Below are positions 33,044 to 43,175 of a stretch of DNA of 64,000 bases, piece by piece. The notes beneath the pieces were generated by a model, which was not told where the DNA came from, did not search any database, and saw only the letters and a list, made by a program, of their open reading frames with translations. Location of the stretch: assembly GCA_945859605.1 (NCBI GenBank), contig OX243827.1, positions 2,095,295 to 2,159,294 on the forward strand, given 5' to 3'. The position numbers and the translations under genes are program-made. Position 1 is the stretch's first letter. Every line of letters starts with the position of its first letter. This stretch comes from Lumbricus rubellus (Eukaryota; Annelida; Clitellata; Crassiclitellata; Lumbricidae).

Positions 33044-34767
33044 CCCAGATAATCCCCACGTCCTACATGTAGGACAGTTAGTTTTTTGTCTATGCAATAA
33101 TATATAATAACATCTCTGTGTTATATTATACTCTTTTTTACAAGGAAGATGTATTTCCTGTACGTTGTAATGTTTGTTGTTGACTTTGCTTGCGTTGTCA
33201 TATCAGAGAAATAAAATTTCAATTCGAAGAAAATCGGAATCTGAGAAATCGTCGATATGCCTAGAAAGAGGTGGGTGTACACTATTACATGTGAAAACTA
33301 AAAAGATCATAACTATTTCTAAATTACCTACAGGTATGAAGGTATGCATGAAAATTATTAGTCCTTTGTTAGTCAATATTACCAGGCTTTGGCATGGATC
33401 GTTAGTACACCGTCCTACATGTAGGACACTGGGACTATGTACAACATATTATTTGGAAATTGTTTGTCACTTCATCCAATTGTTTTAGGGCCAGGGCTAG
33501 TTCCATGGGTTGGTATTAGGGGTTGGTATTAGGGTCCTAATGGTCATTTTGAACAGGTGGGTCTGCCTAATATGCCAAAATATAAATTTTTGTGTTCTTA
33601 CTGTTGTTATATTTCTGGTAGCCTATAATAGTATTGGCTTACAAACACAGTGTATTAGACATTTTTTCTTGTATATTTTACAGAACGACAAACTTCATGA
33701 AGTGATGGCCATGCTGGAGGATTCTGTGCCAGCTGCTGGACTAGACATTGTTATACTGCCACCCGATAACGCATGTGCAGAAGTAACTGATGAGGATTCG
33801 GGAGATGAGGAGACGATAACCATAAACAACCTGCCTCCAAGTCAGTTGCGTGCCGTTGCTGAAACGCAACGTCCACCAGATGACGACAGCAGTACTGACA
33901 GTGATAATGATGCGCGTCACCTAGCTGCATCCAGTCTTCCTCCAGCAAAAAAGAAGATGAAGGTCCAATGGTTTATACATGGAGAAAAGGTGATTTAGCG
34001 CTTTCTCCGATTACATCAAGGACTTGGAACCCTAAAGATGTCATTGAACTTAGGGAATCACCAGTTGACCTCTTTCTCACCTTCTTTGATGCTGAGGTCT
34101 TCGGCATGATTGTGACTCAAAGCTACAGTACCGTATTTCAGTAAGAGGAAGGAAGTGGTACTTCCCTCTGATATGTCACTGTATCGATTTGGCTGAGCAA
34201 AATGCCTGGTAACTCCACAAAGCTCGCAAAGGATCACTGGATCATCTCCAGTTCCGCCGTCGCGTAGTAACCGCTCTACTGGAGACCAATGCCAACTCAT
34301 CAAAGGGTGCAGACTGAACATGTCGACTCCAGATATGATCGATTAGACCATCTCGTGGAGCCACAGAAGAAATAAACAAGATGTCGACACTGTCATCAAA
34401 AGTGCACCACAGCAAGTGCAACATTGGATTGCACGTGAAGTGTTTCATTGACCATCACAAGAAATGAACCAAGTCTAGATTAACTCTAGGCAGAAGTCAA
34501 AATAGTCATAATAATGTCATTTTATCATTTGTGAGGGAAATAGATGTACATTATTGCTGTAAACAAAAATCTATGATAATATTCTTATTTGGAAACTTCA
34601 TGTGTTGTATGTTCCCAGCGTCCTACATGTAGGACGGTAGATTTCCAAGTAACCATGTACAGCAAACATGAAAATACATTTTTTTCCTCTATTTTGTATT
34701 TATTTCTATCAGATTATTCACAGTAATGCCTAAAACTATGAAAAAATATACCGTGGGAACATCTGGG
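33044..34767 (+). mobile_element. piggyBac-type transposon, internally deleted
   Basis: The ends CCCAGATAATCCCCACG and CGTGGGAACATCTGGG sit directly between TTAA copies (33040-33043 and 34768-34771). The subterminal palindrome CGTCCTACATGTAGGAC occurs at about 33059, 33411 and 34620 and may be a transposase recognition site. The length (1724 bp) is well short of an autonomous copy. The coding remnant is described separately. Confidence 0.92.
33682..34467 (+). pseudogene. piggyBac transposase remnant (PGBD-like)
   Basis: The first part (about 33684-33998) encodes LPPDNACAEVTDEDSGDEE followed by NNLPPSQLRAVAE, the acidic N-terminus typical of piggyBac transposases. One frame over, TWNPKDVIELRESPVDLFL and FFDAEVFGMIV (34030-34125) start the catalytic domain. 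The text then jumps to C-terminal sequence: FRRRVVTALLE, and a cysteine-rich tail ending CNIGLHVKCFIDHHKK near 34456. The middle, including all catalytic aspartates, is deleted. The copy cannot act but might serve as a substrate. Confidence 0.85.
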
Positions 34768-34989
34768 TTAAACTCATAATACGACATCTTGAGAACACCG
34801 AACAGCAGCATATCTGATGACCAAATATTTTGCAATTAAATCGATACGGTGCTTAGTAAGAATTTCTATTTGTATCTCGGAACAGTAGCAGCAAATCTTA
34901 TTGACACAAAATCACGATTGAGTGTCTCTGTTTTTCTTCAATATTCAAATATATATATATATATATATATATTGACTGCCCTGTACAAA

Positions 34990-35666
34990 TCAGCGAAGGT
35001 CACTCAATAATTCGACAAGTGAAGAAAAGCGATGGCTAGAACAATGCTCCATAAATTCCTTCTCGATTTCAAACATTTCACCGCACATACCGCATCCGAA
35101 CGATTTGTCCACAACCGGTTTTGAATCCTCAGGTGATTTTAATCTGTTACTGAAAAGACATTCTTGAAGACTGCTATTCGGAAGAGGAGTTGCCACATAT
35201 TTGGGTTTATTATTATCTTTTCTTGGTAGACGTTCAAATGGTTTATCAGTAGCGCCTGCAGTGTTGAATGTTATGAATGCAACAAACACATTAGCACTTG
35301 ATTCCTTTTCCAATTTATCATCCTGCGACTGTATTCCTGCATGAACGTTAAGCGCCTTAGCTGAGGAGCTGCCGTCTCGATAAGATTTCCTGCACGTGTG
35401 CTGCTTCCCATTCGTATGAGAACTTCTGTGTTGTTTCAGATTTCTAAGTGTTTTGAATCCTTTATTGCACATCTCACATATGTATGGCTTCTCGCCAGTA
35501 TGGGTTCTCATGTGTCTTTTCAGACCACAACCTTCAGCAAGTGATTTCTGGCATAACTGACATTTGTATGGTTTCTCACCAGTATGGGTCCTCACATGTG
35601 TTTTCAGATGACCACCTCGAGTAAATGATTTCTGGCATAACTGACATTTGTGTGGTTTCTCGCCAG
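34990..35666 (-). pseudogene. C2H2 zinc-finger gene, 3' part, cut off by a pogo insertion
   Basis: The minus strand is open from the insertion point to the stop at 34990. It encodes three fingers ending in ICEMCNKGFKTLRNLKQH, a roughly 95-residue linker with no fingers, and a last atypical finger (GCGMCGEMF...EHCSSH) before ELLSDLR. Its first finger (SFTRGGHLKTHVRTH) is almost identical to the last finger before the insertion at 39687. The pogo element entered the linker between them at the TA of CCAGTATGGG. Without the insertion the two halves would be in one frame. Confidence 0.85.
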
Positions 35667-36035
35667 TAGGGTGTTTTGGGGCAAGTTGACGGGAGAGGCA
35701 AGATTATTGTTGCGCTATAAAATTACAATGCGTGGCAGGGAAACAGTCTAACAGTATGAGAATCAAAGAAGAACCGAGGAACTTCCTTTTGGTAAATTGC
35801 GACAACGTGAATCGATGTTTCGATTGCCGTTTTTTTATGAAAAGTAAGTTTTCCTATCTACCTCTTAACACATTTCGCTTTTAGGAAATAGCGTTTATCT
35901 TAATCCCCATGAATGCCAAAAAATTGAGAATTATATTATTTTGTGAACCATTTATTTGGAGTTGTTAGTGATGTATTTTGTGTTTCTAAATCACACCCTA
36001 CAAATCATAGCTCCCTTATTTTGGTGAGTGCCTCT

Positions 36036-36115
36036 GTCGGGGCAAGATGGCGGGGGCAAGTTGGCGGATACAATCAATTTGCCCCACCGGTCGACGAACT
36101 TGCCCCACAATTAGA
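36036..36115. promoter_or_regulatory. Left subterminal GGGGCAAG repeats of the pogo element
   Basis: GGGGCAAGATGGCGG, GGGGCAAGTTGGCGG, TTTGCCCCACC and CTTGCCCCAC follow one another in both orientations. In DNA transposons such subterminal repeats usually bind the transposase, and the region also lies upstream of the transposase start. Confidence 0.55.
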
Positions 36116-36431
36116 ATAATTTGTTTTCTGCCGTTTAGAATTCTAAATTAGGCCTACTCTGTCTTGTCTAAATTAAAGCTAGATTGATGAAAAATCATTG
36201 TTGTCTAAATAGAAGTTAGATTGATCAAAACAATTTTGCCCAGATAGAATTTAGATTGGTTAAATGATTTCTTGCTCGCACAAAAACTGGATTGATGGCA
36301 TGGATTCATGACAAAATATAAGATTTAAAACGTTCTCTAATCTAGTTCTTTCCTTGAATAAACGTTGTAAGATTTAATTGTTTACAAACATATTTTAAAA
36401 TTTTTCTCTTCAGGTCACCAAAAGTTGCACA

Positions 36432-38987
36432 ATGGTCAGAAATTACAAAAGAAAAACCAACCATGGACAGGACAGAAATTGGTCATCGACTGCATTAATT
36501 GCAGCCATTAATGAAGTTCACGAAGGCCGCAAGCGTCCAACTGAAGCTTGTCAGGCTTACAACATTCCTGAGGCTACTCTACGTCGCTATCTGAAGACAA
36601 ACCCAGAACAATATCCTATTCATGGTGGGCGATTTCGGCCGGTCTTCGCAAATACACTCGAAGAAGAGCTTTGTAATTATTCAATAGAGATGAGCGCCAG
36701 GGGGTTTGGTATGACCCGTCAACAACTTTGCACTTTTGCGTTTGAACTTGCCGAGAAGAACCACATTCAGCATAGTTTTGACCAGCGTCAGAAAAAGGCT
36801 GGTGTTGACTGGTTGGCAGCCTTTCTCCGGCGTCATTCAATTTTAAGTGTCCGTTCACCGCAAGCGACAAGTCTCGGGAGAATTATGGGTTTCAACAGAC
36901 CCCAGGTGAATCGTTTTTTTGATGTCCTGTTTGAAGTCATGCAGAAGTACAAGTTCTCGCCTAGCCGAATATACAACTGTGACGAGTCAGGCCTGCCAAC
37001 TGTTCCAACTAGACTTCCAAAAGTGCTTGCAGGTAGAGGCACTAAAAGGGTGCCAAAAGTCACAAGTGCCGAGCGAGGCAAAAATATAACTCTCGTCTGC
37101 TCCATGAGTGCATCTGGATCCTACATTCCTCCTGCTTTCATTTACCCAAGGAAGAGAATGAGAGACGAGTTAATGATCGGGGCACCAACAGAAGCTATTG
37201 GCATTGCACACGAGACTGGTTGGATGACTGCAGAGGTATTTGTGAAGTATCTGCAACATGTGGTCAAACATTCACGGCCAACTAAAGACGATCCAATTCT
37301 TTTGATCGTCGACAATCATGCTTCCCACGTGAGTCTGTCTGCCATCGACTTCTGTAGAGACGCTGGTATTGTTATGGTTAGTCTGCCTCCGCACTCTACT
37401 CACAGGATGCAACCGCTGGATGTGAGTTTCTTTGGGCCGCTGAAAACTTATTACAGTAGGGCATGTGATGCTTGGATGACTAACCATCCAGGAATGGCTA
37501 TTTCTGAATTTCATGTGGCCAGCATAGTTAGCGAGCCATACCAGAAGGCGGCAACTGTTGCAGCAGCAATCAACGGCTTTCGTTCTTCTGGTATATATCC
37601 ACTGAACAGAGATGTGTTCACAGATGCAGATTTCTGCGCTGCAATAACAACAGAGCGTGCAGAAAATCACACAATGAGTCTGACTGTTTCGAGCGTCAAA
37701 ACAGACTCCGTGGTTTCAGTTGTGAGTGATGTCTCCTCTGCAGTGTCTGTTTCAATTGTTGACGATGCGATCCTGGTTCCAGCTGCGGAAGGCCGTTCCT
37801 CGATTCTACCAATTATTCCAAGTGTCAAAACAGACTCCGTGGTTTCAGTTGTGAGTGATGTCTCCTCTGCAGTGTCTGTTTCAATTGTTGACGAAGCGAT
37901 CCTGGTTCCAGCTGCAGAAGGCCGTTCCTCGATTCTACCAATTATTCCAAGTGTCAAAACAGACTCCGTGGTTTCAGTTGTGAGTGATGTCTCCTCTGCA
38001 GTGTCTGTTTCAATTGTTGACGATGCGATCCTGGTTCCAGCTGCGGAAGGCCGTTCCTCGATTCTACCAATTATTCCAAGTGTCAAAACAGACTCCGTGG
38101 TTTCAGTTGTGAGTGATGTCTCCTCTGCAGTGTCTGTTTCAATTGTTGACGATGCGATCCTGGTTCCAGCTGCGGAAGGCCGTTCCTCGATTCTACCCAT
38201 TATTCCAAGTGTTGAATCAACCTTGGTGGTTCCAGTCGTTGGAGGTAGGCCTTCTTCAGTTCATGCTGATGGCACTTTCGCAGTCTCGTGTTTTGATGAT
38301 GGTTTTTCAGTCATTGGTTCTACACCGGTTCCGTCATCGTCTCGACCCATTGATGCACAATCATTGAGCAGAACTGTGCAAGTGTTGAGTGGAACCGTTG
38401 AAGTATCACCAACACCCAGAAATGAGGAAGGACCATCTTCAAATGACACCGACAATAGGCCAATGAGAGATGGAACCAATGAACCATTGTCACTAGTCAG
38501 TACTCCTTCAAGTGCGAGTCATCGTTCATATGTTTCACCTCAACTTATTCGACCATACCCAACTGCCGCAAGATCAACAACTTCTCGGAAAAGAACAGCT
38601 GTCCGGGCACAAATCATTACTGCATCGCCCTACAAGAATGAGCTCGTTGCAAAAAAATTGGCCAAGGATTCAATCCAAGAGAAAAAAGATGCACGAAAAA
38701 AACTTAAACTAGGCCTAACTGTCCAAGTGAAAAGATCTCTGGAAAAAGTGAGAACAGCAGAAAAGTCAAAGCAGAAAAGTAAACAATCAAAGATGAAACC
38801 AAAGATCACAGATCCAAAAAAACAAAAAAAATCAAAAGACAGCGATGCCGCTACTGAAATTTGTCCAGCTTGTGGCGATGTGGGTGGGGCTGAAGACTGG
38901 GTCAGATGTGGCCAGTGCCAAACCTGGTGGCACGAAGCGTGTTCGGCCTATGAAGGGCGTGGGGACTTCGTTTGTGACTTTTGTTGA
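36432..38987 (+). CDS. pogo-family transposase with PHD-like C-terminal finger
   Basis: An 851-residue cut-and-paste transposase, entirely open. Residues 15-60 form a pipsqueak/CENP-B-type helix-turn-helix (ALIAAINEV...ATLRRYLK), and 72-140 a second CENP-B-type DNA-binding helix-turn-helix (ELAEKNHI...WLAAFLRRH). The catalytic DDE_1 domain spans about 175-400. Its aspartates are D184 (YNCDESGLPT), D294 (LLIVDNHASH) and D330 (HRMQPLDVSFFGPLK), a DD35D spacing. GFRSSGIYPLNRDVF closes the domain. Residues 417-590 are four 43-residue repeats. A basic Lys-rich stretch (about 740-805) looks like a nuclear localisation region. The last 41 residues (CPAC, RCGQC, H-x-x-C, VCDFC) have the C4HC3 pattern of a PHD finger, and the final Cys is the last residue. 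The ATG at 36432 is the first in frame. Confidence 0.93.
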   Translation: MVRNYKRKTNHGQDRNWSSTALIAAINEVHEGRKRPTEACQAYNIPEATLRRYLKTNPEQYPIHGGRFRPVFANTLEEELCNYSIEMSARGFGMTRQQLCTFAFELAEKNHIQHSFDQRQKKAGVDWLAAFLRRHSILSVRSPQATSLGRIMGFNRPQVNRFFDVLFEVMQKYKFSPSRIYNCDESGLPTVPTRLPKVLAGRGTKRVPKVTSAERGKNITLVCSMSASGSYIPPAFIYPRKRMRDELMIGAPTEAIGIAHETGWMTAEVFVKYLQHVVKHSRPTKDDPILLIVDNHASHVSLSAIDFCRDAGIVMVSLPPHSTHRMQPLDVSFFGPLKTYYSRACDAWMTNHPGMAISEFHVASIVSEPYQKAATVAAAINGFRSSGIYPLNRDVFTDADFCAAITTERAENHTMSLTVSSVKTDSVVSVVSDVSSAVSVSIVDDAILVPAAEGRSSILPIIPSVKTDSVVSVVSDVSSAVSVSIVDEAILVPAAEGRSSILPIIPSVKTDSVVSVVSDVSSAVSVSIVDDAILVPAAEGRSSILPIIPSVKTDSVVSVVSDVSSAVSVSIVDDAILVPAAEGRSSILPIIPSVESTLVVPVVGGRPSSVHADGTFAVSCFDDGFSVIGSTPVPSSSRPIDAQSLSRTVQVLSGTVEVSPTPRNEEGPSSNDTDNRPMRDGTNEPLSLVSTPSSASHRSYVSPQLIRPYPTAARSTTSRKRTAVRAQIITASPYKNELVAKKLAKDSIQEKKDARKKLKLGLTVQVKRSLEKVRTAEKSKQKSKQSKMKPKITDPKKQKKSKDSDAATEICPACGDVGGAEDWVRCGQCQTWWHEACSAYEGRGDFVCDFC
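37695..38210 (+). repeat. Four 129-bp coding repeats inside the transposase gene
   Basis: GTCAAAACAGACTCCGTGG starts at 37695, 37824, 37953 and 38082, exactly 129 bp apart. Each unit encodes 43 residues rich in Ser and Val (from SVKTDSVVSVVSDVSSAVSV to EGRSSILPIIP). Copies differ at only a few bases, including one Glu/Asp change, so the expansion is recent. A fifth, diverged partial unit follows (SVESTLVVPVVGGRPSSV). Confidence 0.97.
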
Positions 38988-39081
38988 ATCTAACATAAGG
39001 ACAAAGGACACTGTAACTTTTTTAACGCATTACTTTTATAGACAGCTGTTCTTGATGCGAACGTTGTTAAGTTTTTTTGCC

Positions 39082-39350
39082 ATTTTATTAATGAAATTTA
39101 TCATCTTTATTCAGGCTGGAGACACTGCATTTTATAGACATTGACATTTTATTAATGAAATTCATCAGCTTTATTCAGGCTGGAGACACTGCATTTTATA
39201 GACATTTTATTAATGAAATTCATCATCTTTGCCATTTTACAAATAAAATTCATCATCTTTATAAGACTGGATTTCTTAACACAGCTGCAGTTTGCGACTT
39301 TTGTAGCGACTTTGAAGATCCAAGGACACTGCAATGTTTGTATTGTGCTA
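39082..39350. repeat. Tandem copies of ATTAATGAAATTCATCATCT in the pogo 3' region
   Basis: Roughly 60-bp units with TTTATTAATGAAATTCATCA and GGCTGGAGACACTGCATTTT recur at about 39085, 39150 and 39205, with a shorter one near 39240. They follow the transposase stop and lie inside the element. Confidence 0.85.
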
Positions 39351-39439
39351 ATTTAGTCATATAATTTTTTTCTGACATCTTTATTGATGCTGTGTGTTTT
39401 AAAACTGAAACAATCACTAAAAAAATTGCATGCATGTAT

Positions 39440-39500
39440 TGTCAACCAACTTGCCCCAAGCAGGCAACCAACTTGCCCCAGCACAGGGGCAAGTTGGTTG
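39440..39500. promoter_or_regulatory. Right subterminal GGGGCAAGTTGG repeats of the pogo element
   Basis: CAACCAACTTGCCCCAAGC, CAACCAACTTGCCCCAGC and GGGGCAAGTTGGTTG lie side by side, mirroring the left subterminal repeats. Confidence 0.55.
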
Positions 39501-39686
39501 ACTTTTATAAAAATTTTAAGTTCATTTTTGACAAAGTTAGAGTATATTTTTGTGAATGATTTTTTGCTAGACTGTAGGTATTATCAATCAATACATTGTG
39601 GAAAAAACCCAACTTTGCTGGCATTATTGAAGATGATCAGGAACCAAAAAATCCTTAACCCTGTCAACTTGCCCCCGCTTACCCTA

Positions 39687-40048
39687 TGGGTCCTCACATG
39701 TGTTTTCAGATGACCACCATAAGTAAATGATTTCTGGCATAAATGACATTTGTGTGGTTTTTCACCAGTATGGATTTTTATGTGCGCATTCAGATGACCA
39801 GCCTGAGTAAATGATTTCAGACATAACAGACATCTGTATGGTTTCTCACCACTGTGGGTTCTCGTATGCACCACCAGTTCTTCATCACCTCGAGGAAATG
39901 ATTTCATGCATAACTTGCATTTGTATGGTTTCTCACCAGTATGGATTCTCATGTGCACTTTTAGATTACAACCTCGGGCAAATAATTTCTGACATAAGTG
40001 ACATTTGTATGGTTTCTCTCCAGTATGGGTTCTCATGTGCCTTTTCAT
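39687..40048 (-). pseudogene. C2H2 zinc-finger gene, 5' part, truncated by a pogo insertion
   Basis: From ATG at 40048 the minus strand encodes four fingers joined by TGEKPYKC-type linkers: KLFARGCNLKVH, SFPRGDEELVVH, SFTQAGHLNAH and SFTYGGHLKTH. At VRTH the frame enters the right end of the pogo element and continues for about 34 transposon-derived codons to a stop at 39584. A shortened protein with a transposon tail could thus be made. The second finger has one extra residue in its helix. The 40048 start may be only the point after which stops end, since more fingers lie upstream. Confidence 0.8.
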
Positions 40049-40740
40049 TATATCACCTTTAGTAAATTATTTCTGACATAACTGACGTTTGTACAATTTC
40101 TCTCCAGTATGGATTCTCATGTGTCTTTTCAAAGTATCACCTTGGGTAAATGATACCTGACATTACTGACATTTTTATGGTTTCTCTCCAGTATGTGTTC
40201 TCCTGTGTTCTTTCAAAGTACAACCTACAGCAAATGATTTATGACATAACTGACATTTTTATGGTTTCTGTCCAGTATGGGTTCTCATGTATCTTTTCAA
40301 AGTATCACCTTTAGTAAATGATTTCTGCCATAAATGGCATTTGTATGGCTTCTTCCCAGTATGTGTTCTGATTGGTACTCTCAGATCACCATCTTCAATA
40401 AATGATTTTTAACATAACTGGCTTTTATGGTTTATCTTCAGAATGGGCTTTCATGTGTCTTTTCATATCACTGCACTGAGTAAATGATTCATGTCATAAC
40501 AGACGTTTGAGTGTTTTCTTGCCATTATGGGTCCTCATGTTTGCTTTGAGATTAGCATCCAGAGCTAATGAGTTCTGACATACACTACCTTTCACATGTC
40601 TACTCCCCAATAAATGATCTTTCATGCAATTGATGCTCACAGAAATTAGTTTTTTGTGCTCTACTAAAATCACGAAGAATTGACAATGATTCTTAGCATA
40701 TGATGCATTTTTTACCTTTTCCTCACCGCAACTATTGTCC
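40049..40740 (-). pseudogene. Decayed zinc fingers upstream of the split gene
   Basis: At least seven further finger units are recognisable on the minus strand by TGEKP linkers and H-x-x-x-H ends, but they carry lesions. Examples are a TAA in the finger at about 40062-40075 with its second-position Cys-to-Arg change, and a TAA within CQ*CQ at about 40160. The array was therefore degrading independently of the pogo insertion. Confidence 0.7.
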
Positions 40741-41354
40741 ACTTGAAAGCAAATTTGTAGGTACTTTCTGCTTTCGTTGATTCAAGCACAACATATCACA
40801 TTTTTGGTTTACCTTTAGAGCCAAAAACTATGTATTTACCAACACACGGAACAATAATCCTTTGTGATGAAAAATTGAAGACATAAATTGATGTTTTTTC
40901 TTTCAGTTGCAATGCTAACAGACAAAGAAAGAATTGATGATTCACAAGCTCCAGATAAGTATACATCCACTCTAATGTTGTCTTTGATGAAGATCAATGA
41001 TTGTAGTTTTTTTCAATTGATTGGAACATTGACAAGTTGTCACATAATGCTGTTCAGCATCATGCATTTGCAAAAAGAACTTCCAGCACCTATTAAGATG
41101 AAGAACATGAACATCATGGTAAGACTTTGTTTCAAGATATAAATAATTATTTCATCATTTTTCAAACTGAAGTTTAATTTCTGTTTCATTACTTAAAATC
41201 AGAATAATATATTATATCCTCATGCGTATGAATAGGTGGTGCATGCATTAATAGGCAGCATAGTTTCTGCAATTTATTTCTCAATTATATCAATAAATGG
41301 CTCTTGTGAAACTGAAGTGAAAGTCGCTAAATTATCTCAGTGTCTTCAAACCGA
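40741..41354. other. No gene recognised
   Basis: AT-rich. An 84-codon plus-strand frame (40888-41142) shows no domain. Confidence 0.3.
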
Positions 41355-41779
41355 TGTAAAAGTTTCAAATTAACCCCCCCCACCCCCCGTTTCAGATTAC
41401 CCCGGACACTAGATTTGCATCAATCATCGCATTGTTTTCACACAAAAAACAGAAAAATCATCCCGCTTCTTGGTTTGGTTTGAAGATTTTCATCCGTCAT
41501 CCCACATCGTGGTTTGTTATCAATATTTTGATCGGAAAAAACAATAGCCTCGAAGCCATTTCTCCACGTAGCTTCTGTGGCGATTTAGTATAAATTTTAG
41601 TTATGTAGATGAAAATATTGATAACAAACCACAATGTGGAATGACGGATGAAAATCTTCCGACCAAAACTAGAAGAGGTGATTTTTGCTGATATTTTTAG
41701 TGCAATAAATGCGATAATTGATGCAAATTACAGTTTGCAAAGGGTAATGTTTAGGAGGGGGTAATTTGAAACCTTTACA
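41355..41779. mobile_element. Foldback element TGTAAAAGTTTCAAATTA, copy 1
   Basis: TGTAAAAGTTTCAAATTA followed by a C run faces GGTAATTTGAAACCTTTACA. The interior is itself an inverted repeat: GAAGATTTTCATCCGTCATC and GATGACGGATGAAAATCTTC types, with a GGTTTGTTATCAATATTTTG pair near the centre. The copy at 56915-57358 has the same plan. No coding content. Confidence 0.85.
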
Positions 41780-41863
41780 CCGGTTCCAGGACAATAATTG
41801 GTCTACAGACAGCTCCTCTAACGATAACCCGTCTACAGACAATTGGTCTAACGACAACAGTTC

Positions 41864-42232
41864 GCATATACCCGAATCCCAAGCCGTATAGCGCTTCAGA
41901 GATATTTTATTTCCGTAAACTGGAAGTTGGATGAAAGATGAAAACATGATATTACTGCTGACGTATTGCAATATCATTGGAAGCTGGATGAGCATATTAA
42001 TTAATAGAAGTAGAAGTTGGATGAGCGACGAAAACATGATTTTATGCTAAATTGTAACCGTAAAACTAGAGACTGGATGAACGATCAAAATATTTTTAGT
42101 TGAAGTAGAAGTTGGATGAATAACGGAACTGTGATATAGTAGAATTAGAAGTTGGATGAGCAATGAAAAAATGACTAAAACATGTTTTAAATAATTTTAC
42201 GCTGCTATACGGCTTGGGATTCGGGTATATGC
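41864..42232. mobile_element. TIR element GCATATACCCGAATCCC
   Basis: GCATATACCCGAATCCCAAG followed by CCGTATAGC at the left is mirrored at the right end. A perfect 9-bp duplication CAACAGTTC flanks it (41855-41863 and 42233-42241). The core is again the 35-bp minisatellite (GAAGTTGGATGAACGATG variants). It is nested inside a decayed TU-like arm, with GACAATTGGTCTAACGACAA to its left and CTACAGACGACTCG to its right. Confidence 0.92.
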
Positions 42233-42292
42233 CAACAGTTCTACAGACGACTCGTATTGATCAAATAAAAGCCGGATTTATGAAAAAATGTT

Positions 42293-42691
42293 GGTAAACG
42301 TGTATTTTAGTATGGTAAATTATTCGCCATTGCATGGGTTTCAGCATTAGTGGAGTACCAGTCGGATTGACGAATAGAGTTCTTTCTAAATAGAAGTCGG
42401 ATTGATGAAATTAATTTCTACTGAGATAGAAGAGGGATTAATTAAAACAATCTTGCTGAAATTGAAGCTGGATTGATGAACAATAATTTTAAATTAAATT
42501 AAAGTTATATTGATGAAAAATATTTCCTGACGACATAGAAGCGGGATTTATCTAACTAATTCCTGCCTAAACGGAAGCTGGATCGATGAAAAGGATTCTC
42601 GCCAAACTAGAAGTTGGATTGATTAAAAATAACAATGCTGCAGCGAGCGAAGATGAGCGAATAATTTACCATACTAAAATACACGTTTACT
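42293..42691. mobile_element. GGTAAACGTGTA MITE, copy 2
   Basis: GGTAAACGTGTATTTTAGTA at the left is mirrored at the right (TACTAAAATACACGTTTAC then T). A perfect 8-bp duplication AAAATGTT flanks it (42285-42292 and 42692-42699). The core is a 35-bp array. It is nearly identical in structure to 58948-59346. Confidence 0.93.
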
Positions 42692-42959
42692 AAAATGTTA
42701 AATGGTTTTCTAGCTTAAATGGAAGCTGGGTTGATGATTTTGGATGTGTCCGTGGAAGAATCGTCTGTTAACAAAACGTCCGCATACGCATCTAACCGTT
42801 CTAACGACACACAGTGGGCTTCTTGTCAAACTAATAATTATTATCAACTGTAATCGCTTGTAGCAAATTCAATATTCAGCTTGAAATCAGTAACACCAAT
42901 AATGACCGAGATCTACATTGTAGCTTTAAGACAAACTGCTTTAAATTAGTTATAAGAAC

Positions 42960-43175
42960 TGACATGGAGTGAAATGTTGGGGTTTAACGACTCTTTTTCA
43001 TATCGAAGATGATCAGCGTCGGAGGGAGAGAACAACCTCGTACTCCACGTTTATATTGCGACCGAGTCACCCGCAGTAAAGATCCGAGAAATTAATCTCT
43101 GACCGGCCCGGGAATCGAACCCGGGCCGCCGGCGGGGCGAGCGGGCTACAAACCCACTCGACCACCGAGTACATG
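42960..43175 (-). mobile_element. tRNA-derived SINE, third type
   Basis: The minus strand starts with a Ser-tRNA-like head (TGGTCGAGTGGGTT as A box, CCGGGTTCGATTCCCGG as T arm and B box, ending at 43175). The acceptor stem does not pair, so it is not a working tRNA. A roughly 110-bp tail follows, through GATCATCTTCGATATGAAAA to TCGTTAAACCCCAACA. Confidence 0.7.

Larger units (their letters stand above)
35669..39684 (+). mobile_element. Complete pogo-type DNA transposon, 4016 bp
   Basis: The element lies between duplicated TA dinucleotides (35667-35668 and 39685-39686) inside a zinc-finger gene. The ends share GGGGCAAGTTGAC: left GGGTGTTTTGGGGCAAG, right CAACTTGCCCCCGCTTACCC. Copies of GGGGCAAGTTG lie inside both ends (36036-36115 and 39440-39500) and look like transposase-binding repeats. 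A single intact transposase gene lies between. Intact coding sequence, a precise TA target and reconstructable flanks suggest recent movement. Confidence 0.93.

Noticed and set aside
37667..38200. 177-codon minus-strand frame
   Set aside because: It is the antisense of the fourfold 129-bp repeat in the transposase gene and repeats with it.
43081..43175. Functional tRNA gene on the minus strand
   Set aside because: D-arm and T-arm regions look right, but the 5' and 3' acceptor strands do not pair and a SINE-like tail follows.
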